From assembly GCA_017631325.1 (NCBI GenBank), contig JAGBTM010000048.1, positions 1 to 40,747 on the forward strand: DNA of 40,747 nt, given 5' to 3'. The notes under the pieces are model-generated. The model had not been told where the DNA came from, did no database searches, and saw nothing but the letters and a program-made list of their open reading frames with translations. Shown piece after piece: positions 7,532 to 14,329 of the stretch. Source of the DNA: Clostridia bacterium (GTDB lineage Bacteria > Bacillota > Clostridia > Oscillospirales > CAG-272). The position numbers and the translations under genes were made by a program. Within the stretch, counting starts at the first letter, position 1. Every line of letters starts with the position of its first letter.

Positions 7532-7753
7532 ATGTATAAAAGCTCAGGACTTATTGGCTTAAAGCTAATCAGAAAAAGAAAAAATTTAAATCAGCTAAAG
7601 GTGGCCTTAGATTTGAACATTTCAAGAGAGGCTCTTTCGCATTATGAAAACGGCAAAAGAAGCCCCGACGTTGAAATGCTCTGCCGATTGTCGGCGTATT
7701 TTAACGTATCCATTGATTTTCTTATCAACGGTAAGGAATTTGAGGCAAAATAA
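7532..7753 (+). CDS. Cro/CI-type HTH transcriptional regulator
   Basis: The 73-residue protein is almost entirely an XRE-family helix-turn-helix domain: LKLIRKRKNLNQLKVALDL, then the recognition-helix region ISREALSHYENGKRSPD, then the hydrophobic core LCRLSAYFNVSIDFLING. There is no effector domain, so it probably dimerises through the short C-terminal tail. The start ATG is preceded by a weak GAGG about 6 nt upstream. It is divergent from the zinc-ribbon membrane gene; repeated GTAACA half-sites lie upstream of its start and a strong terminator follows. Autoregulation and control of the divergent gene are inferences from layout. Nothing phage-like surrounds it. Confidence 0.9.
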   Translation: MYKSSGLIGLKLIRKRKNLNQLKVALDLNISREALSHYENGKRSPDVEMLCRLSAYFNVSIDFLINGKEFEAK

Positions 7754-7785
7754 GCATTCACGCGCGCCCGTTTTATGTTTAATAT

Positions 7786-7817
7786 AAAAAGTGCCTTGTT
7801 TTTCAAGGCACTTTTTT
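7786..7817. terminator. Bidirectional terminator
   Basis: AAAAAGTGCCTTG and CAAGGCACTTTTTT form a perfect stem around a 5-nt loop, with a T run on both strands. It serves the HTH gene on plus and the ABC exporter operon (stop at 7855) on minus. Confidence 0.9.
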
Positions 7818-7854
7818 GTGTTTTGAGTTTTGTTCTTAAAGTCTCGGTGTCCTT

Positions 7855-9816
7855 TTAGTCAAGCTCCCTCTTGCCTGTGTAGAGCTCGTAGTATCTGCCC
7901 TTCATGGCTAACAGGTCATCGTGGCTGCCGCGCTCGATTATCTCGCCGCGCTCGAGCACCATTATGGCGTTAGAGTTGCGGACGGTGGAGAGGCGGTGAG
8001 CAATTACAAAGGTGGTTCTGTCCTTCATAAGTCTATCCATGCCGTGCTCTATGTGACGTTCGGTTCTGGTATCGACCGACGAGGTAGCCTCGTCGAGAAC
8101 GAGGATAGGCGCTTTTGAAAGAGCCGCTCTCGCTATATTGAGAAGCTGGCGCTGTCCCTGTGAGAGATTTGCTCCGTCGCCCTCGAGAACCGTGTCGTAA
8201 CCGTTCTCAAGGCGCATAATGAAGCTATGAGCCGAGGCAGTTTTTGCCGCTGCGATTACCTCGTCGTCGGTTGCGTCAAGTCTTCCGTAGCGGATATTCT
8301 CCATTACAGTACCTGTAAAGAGGTGTGTATCCTGGAGTACCATGGCGATGTTCTTACGCAAGAAGTCGCGCTTGTATTCCTTAATATCCTTGCCGTCTAT
8401 GGTGATAGTTCCTTCCTCCACGTCGTAGAAACGGTTCAAGAGGTTGGTAACGGTGGTTTTTCCTGCACCGGTTGAGCCAACGAATGCTATCTTCTGACCG
8501 GGCTTTGCGTACAGAGATATATTCTTAAGAACGGTTTTGTCAGGGTTATAGCCAAAGGTGACGTTATCTAGGATAACGTGGCCGAGAATTTTCTCGTCAG
8601 AGGCACTCTCGCTGTCGGGCGCTTCGGGTACCTCGTCCATGACCTTGAACACTCTCTCTGCTCCTGCAAGGGCAGCAAAGAGGGTTGAAACCTGCATTGA
8701 AAGCTGGTTTATGGGCATTGAGAACTGCTTTGAGTAGTTAGCAAAGGCAGTAAGCTCACCGGGTGTGAAGCCCGTGAGGACTATGAGTACACCACCGACG
8801 CCAAGGGTAATGGCGTAGGATATAAGGCTGATATTGTGCATTATCGGGCCTGTTACACCACCCCAGAACTGCGCCTTCTCCTGCTTTGAGCGTAAATCCT
8901 CGTTAATAAGCTCCATTTCCTCAATGCACTCGTCCTCATGGTTGAATACCTTGATAACCTTCTGGCCGCTTATGGTTTCCTCGATATAGCCATTTACTGC
9001 ACCGAGAGCTGCCTGCTGTGCACCGTAGTATTTCGAGGAATTTTTACCTATAACGCCTACTGCGAAGATAAGAAGCGGAACGAAGATAACGGTTACTATG
9101 GTAAGCCATATATTCGTCGTTAGCATAAATATAAACGTACCTATAAGGGTTATTGAGCCGCTGACGATAGAGGTTAAGGAGTTGTTAAGCATTACGTCAA
9201 TATTATCGACGTCGTTAGTGAAGCGGCTCATTATCTCACCCGTAGGGTGAGAGTCGAAATATCTGACGGGGAGTGCCTGAAGTCTTGAAAAGAGGTCGTC
9301 TCTGATTTTCTTAATTGAATTCTGAGAAACCGAGAGCATAAGGCGTGCCTGGACGTAGCTTCCTGCCGCTGAGATGAGGTAGACGCTGCCGAGGACGATA
9401 AGCGCTACTACAACGTAGACTGTGATGTCGGCGGCGGTGCTTCCCATAAGCGAGGAAACAAAGGGCGTCGAGACGAGGGCCTCTATCACGCTGTCAGCGA
9501 AATCCGCTATGGCGCTGGGCTCAAGATAGGCCGAGGGATTTACCGTTACCGTTATTCTGTTGATAATAGGTACGATAAGATATCCTGCGGTAAGCGATGC
9601 GAGAGTTGTGAGTATCATACAAAGGAAAACTAAAACAAGTCTGGCCTTGTATTTACCGACGTAGGAGAGGAGCCTGGATACGGTTTTGCCTATATTCTTC
9701 GGCTTGCCCTTGGCTCTGGGGCCCGGGCCTCTGCCTCTGCCGGGGCCACCTCGAAGCGATTCACCGTGAGAGACGCTGTTGTACTGCTGTCTGAGCTGTT
9801 CTATATTTCTAGCCAT
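7855..9816 (-). CDS. ABC exporter half-transporter, canonical-ATPase subunit
   Basis: The 653-residue protein has a basic Gly/Arg/Pro-rich N-terminal extension (about residues 20-40), a six-helix exporter membrane domain (about 55-370) and a nucleotide-binding domain: Walker A GSTGAGKTT at 447, signature LSQGQ at 551, Walker B ILVLDEATS with the catalytic Glu at 576, and switch His 607. The signature has Q in place of the usual second G (LSGGQ), as in subunits that contribute to a degenerate ATP site in heterodimeric exporters of the TM287/288 or BmrCD kind. It begins 2 nt after the partner gene ends. Export of drugs, lipids or peptides is likely; the substrate is unknown. It is the last gene of the marR operon. 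Confidence 0.9.
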   Translation of the reverse strand: MARNIEQLRQQYNSVSHGESLRGGPGRGRGPGPRAKGKPKNIGKTVSRLLSYVGKYKARLVLVFLCMILTTLASLTAGYLIVPIINRITVTVNPSAYLEPSAIADFADSVIEALVSTPFVSSLMGSTAADITVYVVVALIVLGSVYLISAAGSYVQARLMLSVSQNSIKKIRDDLFSRLQALPVRYFDSHPTGEIMSRFTNDVDNIDVMLNNSLTSIVSGSITLIGTFIFMLTTNIWLTIVTVIFVPLLIFAVGVIGKNSSKYYGAQQAALGAVNGYIEETISGQKVIKVFNHEDECIEEMELINEDLRSKQEKAQFWGGVTGPIMHNISLISYAITLGVGGVLIVLTGFTPGELTAFANYSKQFSMPINQLSMQVSTLFAALAGAERVFKVMDEVPEAPDSESASDEKILGHVILDNVTFGYNPDKTVLKNISLYAKPGQKIAFVGSTGAGKTTVTNLLNRFYDVEEGTITIDGKDIKEYKRDFLRKNIAMVLQDTHLFTGTVMENIRYGRLDATDDEVIAAAKTASAHSFIMRLENGYDTVLEGDGANLSQGQRQLLNIARAALSKAPILVLDEATSSVDTRTERHIEHGMDRLMKDRTTFVIAHRLSTVRNSNAIMVLERGEIIERGSHDDLLAMKGRYYELYTGKRELD

Positions 9817-9818
9817 AC

Positions 9819-11552
9819 TTACGCCTCCTTCTTATCCATCTGCGAGTAATAAATCTCGCCGTATTCCTCATTGGTATCAAGCAGTTCTTTGTGAATTCCT
9901 ATACCCGTGATTTTGCCGTCGTTCATTACGATAATCTTGTCGGCCTCCATAACCGAGCTGATACGCTGGGCTATTATAATCTTGGTGCAGTCCGAGAGGT
10001 CGTTTTTAAGAGCAGACCTTATCTGAGTCTCGGTGGCAGTGTCAACAGCGCTCGTTGAGTCGTCGAGAATAAGGATTTTCGGCTTCTTAATAAGCGCCCT
10101 GGCAATACAAAGCCTCTGCTTCTGTCCGCCTGAGAGGTTCATACCGCCCTTATCGAGCATAGTGTCGTAGCCGTCGGTAAAGGTGGATACGAATTTATCT
10201 GCGGCAGAGTGGGTTGCGGCACGCTTGATTTGGTCATCGGTCGCCTCCATATCGCCCCAAAGCAAATTCTCCTTTATCGTTCCTGAGAAAAGAAGATTTT
10301 TCTGAAGAACTATACCTATACCGTCACGAAGATTTACAAGAGAATAATCTCTGACGTCGGTGCCGTCTATGAGAACGCGTCCGAGGTCAGTGTCGTAAAG
10401 GCGAGGTATCATAGAAATAAGGGTGGTTTTTCCACAGCCTGTCGAACCGATAATACCGACGGTTGAGCCTGCATCAATAGTGAGGTTTATGCCGTCAAGA
10501 ACGGCCTCCTCGCTGTTCTTGTAGTAGCGATAGCTGACGTTCTCGAACTCAATTTTTCCACTCTCGATTTTTCTCTCGGGATATAGGCAATTAGTATCGT
10601 CGATGTCGATTTTCTCGTCGAGGACCTCGCAAATTCTCTTACCCGACGCCATAGAGCGCGAGGTGCTCATAAGCAAGAACGTCACCATCATAAGTGACGA
10701 GAGAATTTGTGTGGTGTAGGTGATAAACGCGCTGAGGTCACCTACGAGCATATCACCGTCAAGCACTATTTTATGGCCGAACCATATAACCGCTAAGACG
10801 CTCGCGTACATAAACAGGTTCATAATCGGGCCCATATAAATCATAATTTTGATAGCGCGCATGCCGGTGTCCTTGAGGTCGCCGTTGTCACGGCTAAACT
10901 TCTCTATCTCGTAATCCTCACGCACGAATGACTTGACTACTCTGACGTTAGTTACGTTCTCACGGACGGTTCCGTTGAGCTTATCTATCTTCTTTTGCAT
11001 CAGCTGGAAACGGGGGAAGCTGAAGCTTATGAGTATGAGGATAGCAACTATCATCATAGGCATAGTAACGGCTAAAACCACCGAAAGCGAGGGCTTAAGG
11101 CTTATTGCCATTACGATACCGCCAATGAACATACCGGGAGAGCGAAGCGCCATACGAAGAAGCATATTAACGAAATTCTGAAGCTGTGTGACGTCGTTTG
11201 TCATTCTGGTGACGAGCGAGCTTGCAGAAAATTTGTCTATATTTGCAAAGGAATACCTCTGCACCCTTGAATAAAGGTCGCGCCTGAGGTCTGCGGCAAA
11301 GTTTACTGACGCCTTTGCACCAAAATACGCACCCGCAACACCGCCGCCCATCATCAAAAGGACTATGCCGACAAGCGCCGCCGCATATCCTATACTGGAA
11401 CCGACCGTAAGCGTGCCTGCGTTTGCATCGTTGATTATCATAGCGAGTATAAGGGGCATAAACATTTCGCCTATTACCTCGATTATCATACCGACAGGAC
11501 CGAGTATGAACGATTTAAGGTAGGGTCTAACGTATTTAAACCATCTTTTCAT
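9819..11552 (-). CDS. ABC exporter half-transporter, degenerate-site subunit
   Basis: The 577-residue protein has a six-helix type IV ABC exporter membrane domain (about residues 15-305) and a nucleotide-binding domain: Walker A GSTGCGKTT at 369, signature LSGGQ at about 473, Walker B ILILDDSTS, in which the catalytic Glu is Asp (498), and a Q-loop/H-loop where the switch His is Gln (AQRISS, 529). Asp for Glu plus Gln for His is the hallmark of the non-hydrolysing site in heterodimeric exporters such as TM287. The partner directly downstream supplies the canonical site. Its start overlaps the end of marR by 17 bp, implying translational coupling. Confidence 0.92.
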   Translation of the reverse strand: MKRWFKYVRPYLKSFILGPVGMIIEVIGEMFMPLILAMIINDANAGTLTVGSSIGYAAALVGIVLLMMGGGVAGAYFGAKASVNFAADLRRDLYSRVQRYSFANIDKFSASSLVTRMTNDVTQLQNFVNMLLRMALRSPGMFIGGIVMAISLKPSLSVVLAVTMPMMIVAILILISFSFPRFQLMQKKIDKLNGTVRENVTNVRVVKSFVREDYEIEKFSRDNGDLKDTGMRAIKIMIYMGPIMNLFMYASVLAVIWFGHKIVLDGDMLVGDLSAFITYTTQILSSLMMVTFLLMSTSRSMASGKRICEVLDEKIDIDDTNCLYPERKIESGKIEFENVSYRYYKNSEEAVLDGINLTIDAGSTVGIIGSTGCGKTTLISMIPRLYDTDLGRVLIDGTDVRDYSLVNLRDGIGIVLQKNLLFSGTIKENLLWGDMEATDDQIKRAATHSAADKFVSTFTDGYDTMLDKGGMNLSGGQKQRLCIARALIKKPKILILDDSTSAVDTATETQIRSALKNDLSDCTKIIIAQRISSVMEADKIIVMNDGKITGIGIHKELLDTNEEYGEIYYSQMDKKEA

Positions 11553-12021
11553 CAGATTTTTCCTTTCTTCCCTCGTGGGACCTCTGTGCCATGTTGCGCT
11601 TTATATTACCCTCAAGCTTCTCAAGGCACGCAATATAGCTCTCGAGCTCCCCGTCTGAGAAGCCGTCAAACATAGAGACGTCTGCCTCGGAAAACAAAGC
11701 CCTGGTGCGCTCTACCAGCGCCCTGCCCTTGTCGGTTATCTCGAGCTCGTTATACCTATTATCATGACCGAGCTTGCGCTCGATGTAGCCGTCGCGCTCT
11801 ATCTTCTTCAGTGCGCCGGTTACCGCTGCGGCGGTTATGTCCAGCCGCTCGGCAAGCTCCTTTTGTGACGGAAGCATACCACATCTTGCAAGATGCATTA
11901 AAATTCTGTGCTGAGTTCGGTGAATACCGATTTCTCTGACACGCCCGTCTATCATAGCCCTATGCATATGGTCGGTGCGTATCATCATTTCCACAGCTCG
12001 TGAGAGCTTTTCGTTTGTCAT
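11536..12021 (-). CDS. MarR-family transcriptional regulator
   Basis: This is a winged-helix regulator of 161 residues. The central region reads LAERLDITAAAVTGALKKIERDGYIERKLGHDNRYNELEITDKGRAL, with the recognition helix followed by the wing DNRYNE, as in MarR proteins. The start is placed at 12021 because GGAG lies 5 nt upstream of that ATG; the in-frame ATG at 12039 has no site. MarR proteins commonly repress an adjacent efflux operon and release DNA on binding a small ligand. Here the gene is first in a unit with two ABC half-transporters, and an imperfect inverted repeat lies between its promoter and start, so autorepression of the exporter is likely. The inducer is unknown. Confidence 0.9.
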   Translation of the reverse strand: MTNEKLSRAVEMMIRTDHMHRAMIDGRVREIGIHRTQHRILMHLARCGMLPSQKELAERLDITAAAVTGALKKIERDGYIERKLGHDNRYNELEITDKGRALVERTRALFSEADVSMFDGFSDGELESYIACLEKLEGNIKRNMAQRSHEGRKEKSDEKMV

Positions 12022-12040
12022 CGTTGCTCCTATTCTCATT

Positions 12041-12071
12041 AGTTTAAGGATTAATAATTAACCACTTAACT
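12041..12071. promoter_or_regulatory. Inverted repeat, probable MarR operator
   Basis: AGTTTAAGGATTAAT (12041-12055) and ATTAACCACTTAACT (12057-12071) form an imperfect inverted repeat (about 11 of 15 positions) directly between the -10 and the marR start, the usual position for a MarR-family operator. Confidence 0.5.
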
Positions 12072-12099
12072 ATTATACACCACATTTTAAAAATGTCAA
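12072..12099 (-). promoter_or_regulatory. Promoter of the marR-ABC operon
   Basis: On the minus strand, -35 TTGACA (12099-12094), a 16-bp spacer and -10 TATAAT (12077-12072) precede the marR start by about 50 nt. Confidence 0.85.
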
Positions 12100-12204
12100 T
12101 AGCTTTTATTTATTTTACAGTTTATACACATTGTTAAAAAAATTGATACCGAGGGTTGTTTTCCTTAAATAAAGATGCAGCTCCTTTGGTAGATGAATTT
12201 CGGC

Positions 12205-12233
12205 TTGACAAATACGCTCTCATGCACTATAAT
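12205..12233 (+). promoter_or_regulatory. Sigma-A promoter of the Nudix gene
   Basis: TTGACA (12205-12210), a 17-bp spacer and TATAAT (12228-12233): a full consensus promoter 57 nt before the ATG. The rest of the marR-Nudix interval (12100-12204) is AT-rich with no further signal that I recognise. Confidence 0.9.
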
Positions 12234-12290
12234 TATTGGTAGGAAAAGGCTCGGGCGCATTGGCGTTTCGAAAACGTATTTGGGGGCGTA

Positions 12291-12752
12291 ATGATTAACA
12301 CAACGCTATGCTATATTGAAAAAAACGGCGAGTATCTTATGATACATCGCATAAAGAAAAAGAACGATATGAACCACGACAAATGGATAGGCGTGGGAGG
12401 AAAATTTGAGGCTGGCGAGAGCCCCTTTGACTGCGCGGTGCGTGAAATTCGTGAGGAGACGGGGGTCGTACCTACCGATTTACGCTATCGCGGTGTTGTA
12501 ACCTTTGTATCCGACGCGTTTGGAACCGAATATATGCACCTGTTTTGCGCCTCGGGATACGAGGGTGAGATTAACTACGAGTGCGACGAGGGACGTCTTG
12601 AGTGGGTGAAGAAAAGTGACGTTTTAAATCTTCCTATATGGGAAGGGGACAAAATTTTCCTTGATTTAATTAACAAGGACTGCCCATTCTTCTCACTGAA
12701 GCTGGTTTACGAGGGCGAGAGGCTTGTCTCTCACACGCTAGATTTTGCTTAA
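12291..12752 (+). CDS. Nudix hydrolase, MutT/8-oxo-dGTP diphosphatase type
   Basis: The 153-residue protein carries a complete Nudix box, Gx5Ex7REUxEExGU, spanning residues 37-59: GKFEAGES, then REIREETGV with the metal-binding glutamates. The flanking sequence (TTLCYIEKNGEYLMIHR, KWIGVGGKFEAG) resembles 8-oxo-dGTP diphosphatases that remove oxidised nucleotides, but Nudix substrates are hard to predict from sequence. It has its own consensus promoter. A ribosome binding site is present as a G-rich stretch (TGGGGGCG) just upstream. The next gene begins 59 nt later and could be co-transcribed. Confidence 0.92.
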   Translation: MINTTLCYIEKNGEYLMIHRIKKKNDMNHDKWIGVGGKFEAGESPFDCAVREIREETGVVPTDLRYRGVVTFVSDAFGTEYMHLFCASGYEGEINYECDEGRLEWVKKSDVLNLPIWEGDKIFLDLINKDCPFFSLKLVYEGERLVSHTLDFA

Positions 12753-12811
12753 AGGCAGAGCTTCTATCGCAAGATAACAAATTCTTGATTTTTTAAAAGA
12801 AAGGAAAACAA

Positions 12812-13336
12812 ATGGAATTAAAAGCAAAAACAGTATATGATAAAAAAGCAATCCTATCTTTGAACCTATACGTTTTTAAATCAAAAAAGCTCACCCTCTT
12901 CACTCTCGCTATAGCGGATTTTGCGATAGCCTTGGAATTTATATTATTTTTGACGTTAGGGTGGAATTTGCCGTCGGTTGCCTATACGGTTTTGGTCGTG
13001 ACGGTGGCTATCGACTTCTTCTATTTGTTCATATATTTTATAGCGCCGAGAATAAGCCTCAAAAAGAACAAGGCTCTCGGGTCTGTAATAGAATACTCTT
13101 TTTCCGAGACCACATTTACCGTCAAGGCAAAAAACAAGTATATCGACGAAAGCTCAACCTTGCGTTATTCGAGCATCGAAAAGATAGGAAATGACAAGAA
13201 ATATCTCTACCTTTTCATCGCCTCAAGCACGGCTTATATCGTGGACCTCTCCGGTATTTCAAGGGAAGAGGCACTTATGCTAAGGGATAAAATTTCGAGC
13301 TTTGTTGACCCCAAAAAGATTAAATGGAAGATATAA
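12812..13336 (+). CDS. YcxB-like membrane protein
   Basis: The 174-residue protein has two membrane segments at about residues 29-50 and 57-80, then a soluble beta-rich domain of the form SFSETTFTVKAKNKYIDESSTLRYSSIEKIGNDKKYLYLFIASSTAYIV, ending in a helix with an ISREEALMLRDKI pattern. This layout (two TM helices followed by a PH-like beta domain) matches the YcxB-like family (PF14317 type), whose function is unknown. The start has AAAGGA about 8 nt upstream. It follows the Nudix gene by 59 nt and is followed by a long terminator hairpin. No link to the neighbouring functions is evident. Confidence 0.7.
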   Translation: MELKAKTVYDKKAILSLNLYVFKSKKLTLFTLAIADFAIALEFILFLTLGWNLPSVAYTVLVVTVAIDFFYLFIYFIAPRISLKKNKALGSVIEYSFSETTFTVKAKNKYIDESSTLRYSSIEKIGNDKKYLYLFIASSTAYIVDLSGISREEALMLRDKISSFVDPKKIKWKI

Positions 13337-13400
13337 GGACTGTATAGTTTTTTAAAAAAGCACACAGTAAAAGCTTTAAAAAAGCGCAAATATAAACAAT

Positions 13401-13475
13401 AAAAAAACGAGGCCGAACCCCTCTTAAAAATGCGCAGGCTCTGCATTTTTCGGGGATTTTCTGCCTCGTTTTTTA
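13401..13475. terminator. Long bidirectional terminator hairpin
   Basis: AAAAAAACGAGGC pairs with GCCTCGTTTTTT at the base. Inside, CCCC pairs with GGGG and AAAAATGC/GCATTTTT forms the apex. T runs occur on both strands. It separates the YcxB-like gene (plus) from trmL (minus). Confidence 0.85.
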
Positions 13476-13518
13476 TCATTCTGCCTTGGTTTTTGTTTTT
13501 ATATTTCGATTTTTATCG

Positions 13519-13597
13519 TTTTATAGTTTTGCTGTTTTGCTGTTTTTTTGTTTTGCTGTTTTTGATTTTCCTTGCTGTCTTTTGCTGTTTTATATTT
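13519..13597. repeat. T-rich low-complexity tract with GCTGTTTT units
   Basis: The motif TTTTGCTG(T) recurs at least four times in a strongly T-biased stretch between the terminator and the 3' end of trmL. No coding frame or stem is seen; on the minus strand it is A-rich (AAAACAGC units) and would form the trmL 3' UTR. Confidence 0.6.
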
Positions 13598-13616
13598 GTG
13601 ATTTAGCGGCTGCGCT

Positions 13617-14084
13617 TTAGACCAAATCCGCAAATCCACCTTGTCTAAGAGCCTCGTACACTGCTATTGCAACAGCGTTTGAGAGATTAAGACAGCGAAG
13701 TGTTTTTCGCATCGGTATTCGTACGCATCTGTCCTTGTTTTTCTCGGTAATCTCGGTGGGAAGTCCTGAGGTTTCCCTGCCGAAAACAAGGTACACACCC
13801 TCAGGGTATTCGACGTCGGTATACTGCTTTTCCGTATGAGAGGTGAAGTAGTACATTACACCTCCCTCGTTCTTAGAGATGAAGTCCTCGTAGCCGTCGT
13901 AATAGCTGATTTCAAGCTTGTCCCAATAGTCAAGCCCTGCCCTTTTTAAATTTTTGTCGGTTATCTCAAAGCCCGTCGGTCTGATTATATGCAGCGCTGC
14001 ACCCGTCACGGCCGCGGTGCGTGATATGTTGCCGGTGTTCTGAGGTATTTCGGGACAGTAAAGAACTATATTTATTTTTGCCAT
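13617..14084 (-). CDS. trmL: tRNA (cytidine/uridine(34)-2'-O)-methyltransferase TrmL
   Basis: This SPOUT-class enzyme methylates the ribose of the wobble nucleotide in tRNA-Leu isoacceptors using S-adenosylmethionine. At 155 residues it has the TrmL/YibK length with no extra RNA-binding domain. Motif 1 is IPQNTGNISRTAAVTG near the N-terminus; motifs 2 and 3, which form the trefoil knot, are VFGRETSGLP and IPMRKTLRCLNLSNAVAIAVYEALRQ. The start ATG at 14084 has an AAGGTAAAT-type site upstream. It is a single gene, convergent with the YcxB-like gene and divergent from secA. Confidence 0.95.
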   Translation of the reverse strand: MAKINIVLYCPEIPQNTGNISRTAAVTGAALHIIRPTGFEITDKNLKRAGLDYWDKLEISYYDGYEDFISKNEGGVMYYFTSHTEKQYTDVEYPEGVYLVFGRETSGLPTEITEKNKDRCVRIPMRKTLRCLNLSNAVAIAVYEALRQGGFADLV

Positions 14085-14268
14085 ATTTACCTTCTTTTAG
14101 GTTTCGTTTTTTTTACTGTTATATTTTAACACGGCTGTTCTGTTTTTGCAATAGAATTTGCACTTTTTGTTTTTTCTCCTCCTTAGAGCGTAGGCTTTTA
14201 CCTTTTCGTGCTCTAATTTATTTTTATTTAAAATTTTACATTTTTTTCTTTATTTTTGAGTTTTTTTA

Positions 14269-14277
14269 TGTTATAAT
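14269..14277 (+). promoter_or_regulatory. Extended -10 element upstream of secA
   Basis: TGTTATAAT (TG-n-TATAAT) at 14269-14277 lies 53 nt before the secA start in a T-rich stretch. No good -35 is found at 17 bp, which an extended -10 can compensate. Confidence 0.6.
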
Positions 14278-14329
14278 ATTAAATTGAGTTATTACGCATT
14301 GATTTTCCCTATACGAAAGGATATATAAA

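Noticed and set aside
7532..7753. Prophage or toxin-antitoxin locus around the HTH gene
   Set aside because: No integrase, phage structural gene or recognisable toxin fold nearby; only a divergent membrane protein of unknown role.
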